Source: UBA4720 sp038227135 (lineage in GTDB: Bacteria; Gemmatimonadota; Gemmatimonadetes; Gemmatimonadales; Gemmatimonadaceae). Taken from it: a stretch of 64,000 nucleotides of DNA. Of the stretch, positions 56,043-63,221 are shown in pieces. Location of the stretch: contig JBBRQC010000002.1 in the NCBI GenBank assembly GCA_038227135.1, positions 62,001 to 126,000 on the forward strand, read 5' to 3'. The translations under genes were made by a program, and so were the position numbers. The notes beneath the pieces are model-generated. The model saw nothing but the letters and a program-made list of their open reading frames with translations. It was not told where the DNA came from and ran no database searches. How positions within the stretch are numbered: the first letter of the stretch is position 1; each line of letters starts with the position of its first letter.

Positions 56043-57149
56043 TCACGTCGCATCCTCGGCGGCAGGAGAATTCAGCGTCACCGTGAAGGTAGATCCGCTG
56101 CCCGGAATGCTGGCCACGGTCAGATCGCCGTTCATTCGCCGCGCGAGGTCGCGGCTGATAGCGAGTCCGAGCCCAAAACCCTTCTGCCTCCCGCCGTCGG
56201 CGCGCGATGTGCCCGGCACCTGCACGAAGGGCTCGAAGATTCGCTCGAGCTGGTCGGTGGGGATACCGGGGCCCGTGTCGGCCACATCTACGAGTGCCCG
56301 CGCGCCTGTCGTTCGGCAGGAGATCCTGATCCTCCCGCCCCTCGGAGTAAACTTCACGGCGTTGGTTACAAGGTTGAGCAGAATCTGCTGCAACCGGTCC
56401 GGATCGGCGACGACCTGTACCTGGGGCGTGCATTCTTCACGCTGATACTGGATCCCGCCCTGCTCCATCCGCGGCCCCATCAAGGCTTCGGTCCGCGCGA
56501 GAACCGCGTCGGTGTCGAGGGTGCGCATGTCGAAGCTCGCTACCTCACCCGCCCTCACGCGCGCGAAGCTCAGGACATCATCCATGAGACTCAACACATA
56601 ATCGCTCGCCTTCTTCATTCGCTTGACATCGCCCAGCTGAGCGTCGTTCATCGGACCGCGCACGCCCATCGTCAGCAGGTCGCAATACCCCGCGATCGAG
56701 CCAATAGGTGTTCGCAGATCGTGGGACATCATGGACAGCAGCGCCGAATTGGACCGGTTCGCCTCCTCCGCCGCGCGCTTGGCCCGGACGATGTCGTCTT
56801 CCCATTTGCGGCGCTCCTTGAGGCGCATCAGCACGCAGTCGTACACGACCACGCCATCCTGCTCGCGTCTCGAGACGTTGGCGAGCATGGCAACGTCGTC
56901 GGCTCCCTCGACGCGTCGCATCGTGAGAAACAGCTCCTCCACGCTAGCCTGAAGCTTCAGCAGCGGGAGAAGGTGGGTCTGAAAGAAGATGCGGCTGGAG
57001 ATCGTGAGCAGCGCTTCGAACGGGCGACCGATTACGTCCTCGCGCCTGGCTCCGAGCATCTCGAGTAGTGTGGCGTTGGCGTCCTGAACAGTTCCATCGC
57101 CGGCAAACGTTACGAACCCACAGGGAGCGCGATCGAGTAAGCCCAACAT
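56043..57149 (-). CDS. PAS-domain sensor histidine kinase with RsbP-like PAS
   Basis: A 368-residue soluble kinase. Residues 1-125 are a PAS domain that closely resembles the sensor domain of B. subtilis RsbP (LDRAPCGFVTF, then RIFFQTHLLPLLKL and VYDCVLMRLKERR). It is followed by a coiled coil, HisKA (SHDLRTPIG) and an ATPase domain (LVTNAVKF, DTGPGIP, GFGLGLAIS). RsbP carries a PP2C phosphatase in place of the kinase. It lies 7 bp after the RsbQ gene and is surely co-transcribed. Confidence 0.9.
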   Translation of the reverse strand: MLGLLDRAPCGFVTFAGDGTVQDANATLLEMLGARREDVIGRPFEALLTISSRIFFQTHLLPLLKLQASVEELFLTMRRVEGADDVAMLANVSRREQDGVVVYDCVLMRLKERRKWEDDIVRAKRAAEEANRSNSALLSMMSHDLRTPIGSIAGYCDLLTMGVRGPMNDAQLGDVKRMKKASDYVLSLMDDVLSFARVRAGEVASFDMRTLDTDAVLARTEALMGPRMEQGGIQYQREECTPQVQVVADPDRLQQILLNLVTNAVKFTPRGGRIRISCRTTGARALVDVADTGPGIPTDQLERIFEPFVQVPGTSRADGGRQKGFGLGLAISRDLARRMNGDLTVASIPGSGSTFTVTLNSPAAEDAT

Positions 57150-57156
57150 TGCCTGG

Positions 57157-57993
57157 TTATTGGTGCGCCAGTTCGGTCTTCCCGGCGATCCCTGCGATGG
57201 AGAGATAGGCCTTGATCGCGTCGATGGTTTCCGCCGGATGGCTCATGTGCGGACAGTGGCCGGTCGCTTTCATGCGGTGCAGGGTGCTTTCCGCCAGCTC
57301 GCGGTGGACGAACTCACCAACGATCGTCGGGGCGATGATGTCGTCGGAGCACTGGAGAATGAGCGAAGGCACGCGAACCTTCGACAGGTCGGCACGATTG
57401 TCGGCGAAGAAAGTCGTTTCGGCAAACCGGCGAGCCATCACCGGATCGGTAGAGCAGAAGCCGTCCGTGAGCTCGGTGGCTAGCTCGGGGCGCTCGGGAT
57501 TCTGCATTATTGCCGGCGCGAGAAAGTTGGCCCAGCCGATGTAGTTTTTCTCCATCGTATCGAGAAGCTCCTCGATGTCGCGGCGCTCGAAGCCGCCCAC
57601 GTACGGCGGATCGTTGATGTAACGCGGCGACGGGCCGACCAATATCAGGCGGGCAAACAACGCGGGCTCCCGGATGGACGCCAGGACGCCCACCATGCTG
57701 CTCACCGAATGGCCGACAAAGATCACATCCTCCAGCTCGAGCGCGTAGCACACATCGAGAAGGTCCTGCGCGTATCCATCGAGGCTGGAATACCGTTGCT
57801 CGCTATAAGCGCGCAGGTCGGACTTGCCAGAGCCCACGTAGTCGAACAACACGATGCGGTAATCGTCGGCAAACGCGGGCGTGATGAATCGCCACATATT
57901 CTGATCGCAGCCGAAGCCGTGCGCGAAAAGCATCGGCTGCGAGCCGTTGCCGAAGACTTTCACGTTGTTACGTGACAGAACGCTCTTATCCAT
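57157..57993 (-). CDS. rsbQ: RsbQ-like alpha/beta hydrolase
   Basis: A 278-residue hydrolase of the RsbQ/KAI2/D14 group. Ser96 (VGHSVSSM), Asp218 (LQCSDDIIAP) and His246 (GHCPHMSHP) form the triad. FGCDQNMWR, FDYVGSGKSDLRAY and EKNYIGWANF match RsbQ almost word for word. In Bacillus it activates RsbP under energy stress, apparently through an unknown ligand. Here the partner is a PAS histidine kinase. Confidence 0.95.
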   Translation of the reverse strand: MDKSVLSRNNVKVFGNGSQPMLFAHGFGCDQNMWRFITPAFADDYRIVLFDYVGSGKSDLRAYSEQRYSSLDGYAQDLLDVCYALELEDVIFVGHSVSSMVGVLASIREPALFARLILVGPSPRYINDPPYVGGFERRDIEELLDTMEKNYIGWANFLAPAIMQNPERPELATELTDGFCSTDPVMARRFAETTFFADNRADLSKVRVPSLILQCSDDIIAPTIVGEFVHRELAESTLHRMKATGHCPHMSHPAETIDAIKAYLSIAGIAGKTELAHQ

Positions 57994-58054
57994 TGACCCT
58001 CTCCGTTAGCACTTTCGACGCCAATGTGTCGGCCGGCTATACTTTACCGAACAT

Positions 58055-59350
58055 ATGTCCACTTCACGTCTGCGTCTCCGGCTGACGCCTGCGCTTCTCT
58101 TTGCAGCCGTTTCCTGCGTGCCTGCCCTCAGCCCTCGGTCTGCTTCGCCGCGCGCTGATGCGGCCGGCATCCGCCGGGACATCGGGTACCTCGCCAGTGA
58201 CCGGCTCGAGGGCCGGCTCGCGGGCACACCAGGAAACGATTCCGCCGCCGCGTATCTGGCCAGGCGCTATCGGTCACTGGGCTTAATCGAGCTCTCGCCG
58301 GGCTATCTGCAGCCGTTCGACGCGCTCTCGGCGCAGGACGCGCACATGGGGCGGACCGAGCCGCGGCGCACGCAGAACGTGGTCGCGTTGCTGCGCGGTC
58401 GGGATCCGGCGCTGCGGGACGAGTACATAGTCATCGGCGCGCACTTCGATCACCTGGGGCGCTCGACTGCGTTTGCTCTGGACCCGGAAGCCGGGGACGC
58501 GATCCGCAACGGCGCTGACGACAACGCCTCCGGCACTGCCGCCGTGCTGGACCTCGCCCGGATACTATCGGCCAACCCCCCTCGCCGCTCTGTCATCTTC
58601 GCCAACTTCAGCGCCGAGGAGCTCGGCGTTCTTGGCTCGAGCTGGTTCGTGGGCCATCCGCCGGTGCCGCTCGGAAACATCGTGGCGATGCTCAACTTCG
58701 ACATGGTTGGCCGGCTCCGGGACGACAAGCTCATAGTCTACGGAACGTCGACCGCGACGGAGCTCAAGAGCATCGTGGACAGCACCAATGTGGCTGAGGC
58801 GAGCCCGGTATTGCGCATCACCGGTGGCGGGGACGGATACGGGGCGTCGGATCAGTCTTCGTTCTACGCGAAGGACATCCCCGTCCTGCACTTCTTCACT
58901 GATCTGCACGAGGACTATCACCGCGCGTCCGACGATGCCGGCAAGATCAACGCTCCGGGCGAGGCGCGGGTGGTGGATCTTGCTCTCCACGTGGCTCGGG
59001 CAATCGCCGACCGGTCGTCGCGCCTGACGTTCGTGCGGATCGCCGCTCCATCACGGCCGGCCGTTTCCGAGGGGGGAAAGCAGGCGTATCTCGGCACCGT
59101 GCCCGATATGGGTGCCAGCGAAACGAAAGGCCTCCGCCTCGCCGGCGTACGGCCCGGCAGTCCAGCAGACCTGGGCGGACTCGAGGCAGGCGATGTGATC
59201 GTAGAATTAGGCGGGGTGGTGGTGAAGGATTTATACAGCTACAGCGACGCGCTCTATGCGCACAAGCCGGGCGACGTCGTCAGGATCGTGGTGCTGCGCG
59301 GCACCCAGCGGGTCGAGCTGTCGGTCACGCTGGGGAAGCGGGGTGTCTAG
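58055..59350 (+). CDS. Secreted M28 family aminopeptidase with PDZ domain
   Basis: A 431-residue protein with a signal (ending near VSCVPAL, possibly a lipoprotein). The di-zinc site motifs are GAHFDHLG, GADDNASGT, FSAEELG, LNFDMVGR and EDYHRASDD. The last 90 residues form a PDZ domain (GLRLAGVRPGSPADLGGLEAGD), which may recognise substrate C-termini or target the enzyme. The start has no strong ribosome site. Confidence 0.92.
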   Translation: MSTSRLRLRLTPALLFAAVSCVPALSPRSASPRADAAGIRRDIGYLASDRLEGRLAGTPGNDSAAAYLARRYRSLGLIELSPGYLQPFDALSAQDAHMGRTEPRRTQNVVALLRGRDPALRDEYIVIGAHFDHLGRSTAFALDPEAGDAIRNGADDNASGTAAVLDLARILSANPPRRSVIFANFSAEELGVLGSSWFVGHPPVPLGNIVAMLNFDMVGRLRDDKLIVYGTSTATELKSIVDSTNVAEASPVLRITGGGDGYGASDQSSFYAKDIPVLHFFTDLHEDYHRASDDAGKINAPGEARVVDLALHVARAIADRSSRLTFVRIAAPSRPAVSEGGKQAYLGTVPDMGASETKGLRLAGVRPGSPADLGGLEAGDVIVELGGVVVKDLYSYSDALYAHKPGDVVRIVVLRGTQRVELSVTLGKRGV

Positions 59351-59381
59351 TGCGGGTGTATCGCAGTGAGATTTCATAAGC

Positions 59382-59420
59382 AAAAAAAAAGCGGGGCGTC
59401 TTTCGACGCCCCGCTCTTTT
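59382..59420. terminator. Bidirectional terminator between M28 peptidase and second pilin
   Basis: GCGGGGCGTC and GACGCCCCGC (10 bp) with T-rich tails on both sides (nine T on the minus strand, TCTTTT on the plus). It serves the convergent genes. The minus-strand loop is GAAA. Confidence 0.92.
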
Positions 59421-59432
59421 ATACCGATCTAA

Positions 59433-59798
59433 TTACACGCAGGTGATTACACCGGGGGTGGTGACACCTGAGTCACACTTCTTCGCCGACAGAGCGTGCG
59501 AAGCAGTCGCGGTCCATGCGGGCGGCGGGCCGACAACTGCGGTCGCCGTCACGGTTACGTCCTTAGAAGGCGTGAAGCCCTGGGCCGAACCGGTGCCCGA
59601 GAAGTACGCGCCGTTGTTGTCGGCGGCATACTGCTCTTCATACGTCGCGAGGTTACGAAGGTCGGACTTCATCGCGGCGACATACGCCTTGTCCTTCGTG
59701 TTCGCAAACTTCGGAATAGCGATCGCGGCAAGAATGCCGATGATGACGACAACGATCAGAAGCTCGATAAGAGTAAAACCCTTTTTATTGCTCGACAT
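59433..59798 (-). CDS. Type IV pilin (prepilin), copy 2
   Basis: A 121-residue prepilin almost identical to the one at 30328. It differs by one inserted Ser in the leader (MSSNKKG) and three substitutions (Asn to Thr, Thr to Ala, Ala to Lys) in the mature part. Silent sites are also mostly identical; I count roughly 15-20 base changes over the gene. The Cys pair and cleavage site are kept. CTGGAG lies 9 nt upstream of the start. The frame is open far upstream, but that part is not pilin-like. Confidence 0.93.
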   Translation of the reverse strand: MSSNKKGFTLIELLIVVVIIGILAAIAIPKFANTKDKAYVAAMKSDLRNLATYEEQYAADNNGAYFSGTGSAQGFTPSKDVTVTATAVVGPPPAWTATASHALSAKKCDSGVTTPGVITCV

Positions 59799-60193
59799 TG
59801 TAGAACTCCAGGAAGCAGTTGGATTTTGAATGGCCTGGCCATTCGCTACCAGTAAGACGCAACCCCCTCTGAGGAAGCAACTGTGGTCTGAGGTCCGGCT
59901 GGCCCATATATAAGTTGTTGTCAGAGAGCCACTTACAGAGCTGGTCAAAATCGGACCAGGACAGAGGCTACTGCATTTTGCAAAAGTCTGGCAAATTGCC
60001 ACCAAGAAAAAAGGGAACCGTCTTTCGACGATTCCCTCTTTCATGCTGCCTACTGCCGTTCGCTTCAGGAGTACTGCTTGGCCGATAGTCGAGCATCGGT
60101 TTCTATATATAAGACGATCCAGGGCCGGACAAGTTGGTGGTTTTTGAAAGGATTCCTGCTTTTTGCCCGAGCGCCTACATGACGATCCATTGC
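59799..60193. other. Intergenic region upstream of pilin copy 2
   Basis: It contains the pilin promoter, not clearly recognisable, and an orphan terminator at 60007-60038. No convincing gene is seen. Confidence 0.4.
60007..60038 (-). terminator. Orphan terminator-like hairpin
   Basis: Minus strand: GGGAATCGTC and GACGGTTCCC around a GAAA loop, with one mismatch, then TTTTTTC. No annotated gene reads into it from the right on that strand, so it may end an unrecognised RNA or act as a roadblock. Confidence 0.6.
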
Positions 60194-60252
60194 GTGCCCA
60201 GCCCGATAACTCAATGAGCCATAGGGCTTTAGCCCAGTTATCGGGTGGGCAC
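60194..60252. repeat. REP-like palindromic element
   Basis: A 59-bp foldback. GTGCCCA (60194-60200) pairs with TGGGCAC (60246-60252) and CCCGATAACT (60202-60211) with AGTTATCGGG (60236-60245), giving 17 bp with one bulged G. The tip holds a second hairpin, GGGCT/AGCCC (60224-60235). This form is typical of REP/IS200-type palindromes. A 10-bp direct repeat GGTCGACGTG follows at 60294 and 60316. Confidence 0.6.
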
Positions 60253-60407
60253 CCGCTGAAAGAGATCCGATAGCAGGGGGTGGGGCTGCCCCTGGTCGAC
60301 GTGTTTTCTTCCGCCGGTCGACGTGACTTCTATGGTATTGTTGCAGGGGCGGCGGGTGAGGATTTAGATTGCCGGCTGCCGCCGGAAGCGGAAAAAAAAG
60401 TGGGAGC

Positions 60408-60480
60408 TGCCCCTTGGTGTAACTGGCAACACGCCTGATTCTGGATCAGGAGAGTCCAGGTTCGAAACCTGGAGGGGCAA
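60408..60480 (+). tRNA. tRNA-Gln (CUG)
   Basis: A complete cloverleaf: acceptor TGCCCCT/AGGGGCA, D-stem GTGT/ACAC, anticodon stem CCTGA/TCAGG with loop TTCTGGA (anticodon CTG at 60441-60443), T-arm CCAGG-TTCGAAA-CCTGG, and discriminator A. The 3' CCA is not encoded. A terminator follows at once. Confidence 0.97.
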
Positions 60481-60485
60481 TGAAG

Positions 60486-60516
60486 AGAGGGGAACGCTCC
60501 AGCGTTTCCCTCTTTT
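60486..60516 (+). terminator. Terminator of tRNA-Gln
   Basis: AGAGGGGAACGC and GCGTTTCCCTCT (12 bp, one G-T) around TCCA, followed by TTT. Confidence 0.85.
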
Positions 60517-60916
60517 GCATTTACCGTAAAAGCGTCGCCTGCCGGGCGCAAACGTATGAAGCTCGAATCGGATCCCGCCGGAATTCTGATTGAAAGTGGT
60601 GAGCTCTCATGGAGCCGTCCGGGCAAGGGAATCGATTCTTTTGATCTCGCTACGCGAGGGCGCACTCGCCCTTCAAATTACCCGGGTGTCGTTTCCCTCA
60701 CCTATCGAACAAATGGGTGAGAGGCGGACTACTCCTTTTCCGCTTTTCGGTGTGGTGGAGCCGGCAGGGAAACCCTGACACTAGGTGCAGGATTCCCTAC
60801 GAAATTTCAGGATGACCCCGGCGGAACCGATTGGTGACAGGACCTAGCTTCCGATCAGACAAGTGACACCATGTCGATCTCTTCAAAATCAAATCCGGCG
60901 TTTCGCCGAGGAGCTT
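60517..60916. other. Intergenic region between tRNA-Gln and the blue-copper gene
   Basis: About 400 bp in which I see no gene, repeat or clear RNA structure. Promoter elements for the cupredoxin gene should lie here. Confidence 0.35.
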
Positions 60917-61315
60917 ATGTCCCGCACTCATTTTCTGATCACCGCCTGCCTTTCCATTGGTGTCGCTATCGCGATGCCGGCCGGTGCACAGAGCGTAGTA
61001 TCGCCGCATGTGATCGTGGTAAAGCTGGTTGACCGGTCAGGTGGTGTTCCGTTCGCTTTTGAGCCCGCGAATTTCACCGCGCAGCGCGGCGACACTCTAC
61101 GCTTCGTGCAAGCCTCCGCCCAGATGCACAACGTGCGTTTCAAGACCCAGCCAAAGGGTGCGAAACTCGGAGGCGCCGGTACCAGCCCTTATCTCACCGC
61201 CAAGGGTCAGTCGTACACCGTCGTGCTCGATTCACGTTTCAGCGAAGGGAAGTATGAGATCGTGTGTGATCCACACGACGCGCTTGGAATGCATGGATTC
61301 CTTACGGTCAAGTAA
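60917..61315 (+). CDS. Plastocyanin/azurin-like copper protein
   Basis: A 132-residue exported cupredoxin. The start has GAGGAGCTT upstream and gives a signal peptide ending PAGAQ. Copper ligands are His71 (QMHNVRF), Cys117, His120 and Met125 (CDPHDALGMHGF). It would carry electrons in the periplasm. A perfect terminator follows. Confidence 0.88.
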   Translation: MSRTHFLITACLSIGVAIAMPAGAQSVVSPHVIVVKLVDRSGGVPFAFEPANFTAQRGDTLRFVQASAQMHNVRFKTQPKGAKLGGAGTSPYLTAKGQSYTVVLDSRFSEGKYEIVCDPHDALGMHGFLTVK

Positions 61316-61351
61316 TGTCCCGGCGCTGATGCGCGGGTAACGGATCCTCAA

Positions 61352-61386
61352 GGGGAGACAGTCCTATCGGACTGTCTCCCCTTTTT
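61352..61386 (+). terminator. Terminator of the blue-copper gene
   Basis: GGGGAGACAGTCC and GGACTGTCTCCCC (13 bp, perfect) around TATC, followed by TTTTT. Confidence 0.95.
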
Positions 61387-61403
61387 GTTAGCTCGTCTGT
61401 CAT

Positions 61404-61597
61404 ATGGAATCCACGTTAACACCACACATACTCGGAGACGCCCAAGCCGAGGAGCGTGCGATGGACGATGTCGAGCTGAGAGTACAGCTTGAGCGCGAGA
61501 TTAAAAAGGCGCAGGTCTCGTTGAGGTGCGGATCAAAAACACACTCACGCCAGAGCAGCAGAAAAAGCTGGCGGATATACGGGGCCGGATGGGCTAG
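61404..61597 (+). pseudogene. Frameshifted remnant of a Spy/CpxP-like periplasmic protein
   Basis: The first frame (from ATG 61404) gives a helical segment with VELRVQLEREIKKAQVSL. Near 61525 the frame breaks. One base later the sequence continues as EVRIKNTLTPEQQKKLADI, the LTPEQ motif of Spy/CpxP and heavy-metal-sensor proteins, up to a TAG at 61597. Adding one base would join both parts. The 5' part with a signal peptide is missing. Confidence 0.6.
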
Positions 61598-62049
61598 CTG
61601 TGGGTGACGCCCGGTCCCGGTGTTGTGAGTGCTCGCGCTGCCTTGGGCACTCGGCAGATCGGACACGGGCCCATCTTCGGCTCCTGTCCATAGACCAGGG
61701 TGACGGGGCCGAGCACGCGCGCGGTATCGGTGAGCGAGACAGTCAGCGTCATCGTTTGGTCGACGATCTGCCCGGTGAAGGTTGCCGGGTGGGTGATACC
61801 GCGATTGACTGGATACGCGTCGACGTTATAGGTACCGGTGGCTTCGAAGCGGCCGTTCGCGTCGGGGTTGATCGGGCCGACTGCGTCGCCGAGCGTGCAG
61901 CCGATGTGGACGTGGACGTCGGTGTTGCTCACAATCAGGCCAGCATTGTCGCCACCCCAGGTTCCGACAACGTCGGTGATGTGCGCAGAGGTAGCGGCCG
62001 AGCAGGCGATGGTTCCCATGATCGACACGATTGCGATAATCCGCAGCAT
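61594..62049 (-). CDS. Small secreted lipoprotein of unknown function
   Basis: A 151-residue protein with lipobox TIAC (Cys16). A beta-rich domain follows (VVGTWGGDNAGLIVSNTDVH, GRFEATGTYNVDAYP). A C-terminal Cys-Pro motif, GPCPICRVP, could bind metal or form a disulfide. No family recognised. Confidence 0.65.
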   Translation of the reverse strand: MLRIIAIVSIMGTIACSAATSAHITDVVGTWGGDNAGLIVSNTDVHVHIGCTLGDAVGPINPDANGRFEATGTYNVDAYPVNRGITHPATFTGQIVDQTMTLTVSLTDTARVLGPVTLVYGQEPKMGPCPICRVPKAARALTTPGPGVTHS

Positions 62050-62199
62050 ACTCTGACTCTAGAGATCCGCACCAAGCGTGTCAACTATGCAAGCCCGACG
62101 CAGCTTTGAGTTCTTGCGCTTCCTGCCATGGTGCGCGCAGAATTGGGTGGTACCGGCCCGACGTCCGATAGTCCCCACCCCCCTTCGCCGGAGGTCCAA

Positions 62200-62697
62200 A
62201 TGCGGAAAACGATTTTGGTGCCAGCACTGCTTTTCGGAATGACCGTCATCGCAGGCGCGCAAACGAAGATCAATGCCAAGCTCACTTGCTCGAAGCCCAA
62301 CGTCAACGAGATGGCTGGCGAGGGCGCTCAGATGATCATGTTCCAGAAAGCGAATTGTACGTGCGCGACTCCCTTTGTGATTGACGGCAGCAAGGCTGGC
62401 CGCACCACGGACGCTTCCATCGGAGAGATGATGGGCTCGATGGGCAAGGTCCACGGCTTCAGCACGAGTGTCATGGACAACGGTGACAGCACCTTCGTCC
62501 GCTACGACGGAACAATGCAGACGAAGAAAGATGGCTCGGGATCCAACAAGGGAACCTGGCGCTACGTACGCGGCACGGGGAAGTTCAAGGGCATCAGTGG
62601 CAGCGGTACATTCAAAGGCGAAGCCGCCGCCGACGGTAGCGCGTGGGCTGACGTCAGCGGTCACTACTCGCTCGGGAAGGGAAAGGCGAAGAAGTAG
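62200..62697 (+). CDS. Secreted beta-barrel protein, allene-oxide-cyclase-like
   Basis: A 165-residue protein with GGAGG upstream of the start and a signal peptide ending VIAGAQ. The C-terminal half (FVRYDGTMQTKKDG ... WRYVRGTGKFKGISGSGTFKGE) has the Gly-rich strand pattern of AOC-barrel-like proteins. The function is unknown. Confidence 0.65.
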   Translation: MRKTILVPALLFGMTVIAGAQTKINAKLTCSKPNVNEMAGEGAQMIMFQKANCTCATPFVIDGSKAGRTTDASIGEMMGSMGKVHGFSTSVMDNGDSTFVRYDGTMQTKKDGSGSNKGTWRYVRGTGKFKGISGSGTFKGEAAADGSAWADVSGHYSLGKGKAKK

Positions 62698-62701
62698 ATC
62701 G

Positions 62702-63064
62702 CTACGGCGTGTCCTGCGGTCTTCGCGCAAGAACATCGCGAAACCCCGGCTCGTTGCGTATCGAATTGAAGTCGGAGTCGTGCTCTATCCACTCCCAGTG
62801 GCCGAAGCCTTTGTCGATCGCCTTGTTCAGCGCGGTCAGGGCCTCCTCGGTCTGGTGCTCGAGCGCGAAGGCGCAGGCAATGTTGTACAACACTGACGGG
62901 TCGTCGGGCTCCATCGCCAACGCGCGACGATTCCACTCTCGCGCCTTCTCCGATTCACCCAGATTGGTGAGCGACATCGCCCCCATATAAAGCGCGCGCG
63001 AACGAGGCGCAGCGTTCATGGGAAGCTCCGAGAGGGTCGCTCGATAGTCGACCACAATTGCCAC
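62702..63064 (-). pseudogene. Orphan C-terminal TPR fragment of a kinase-TPR protein
   Basis: 120 residues that align with the last TPRs of the kinase at 43436. They include PSVLYNIACAFALEHQTEEAL and the signature tail DKGFGHWEWIEHDSDFNSIR. There is no kinase or FlgO-like sequence upstream. The start codon falls inside a repeat, so this looks like a 5'-truncated remnant. It could also be a small protein that reuses the tail. Confidence 0.6.
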
Positions 63065-63142
63065 GATTGAGTGAGCGGACTTGTCTAGACTCTGTCACGA
63101 CTCGGCGATGGCCCGGACGAGGCAGTGTCCCCAGACGACAAA

Positions 63143-63198
63143 AGACTACCTGCCCGAAGCCGTCAGCTTGAAAGCCGACAGCTCCAGGCAGGTAGTCT
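63143..63198 (-). terminator. Branched terminator of the TonB receptor gene
   Basis: A 12-bp perfect stem (AGACTACCTGCC with GGCAGGTAGTCT) encloses a second 11-bp stem-loop. On the minus strand TTTTGT follows. Confidence 0.8.
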
Positions 63199-63221
63199 TC
63201 AGGTGTCGTTCTATGAGACCG

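Noticed and set aside
59840..60005. Sigma-54 promoter for the second pilin
   Set aside because: A TTGCCAG...TTTTGCA stretch is suggestive, but the essential GG of the -24 element is absent.
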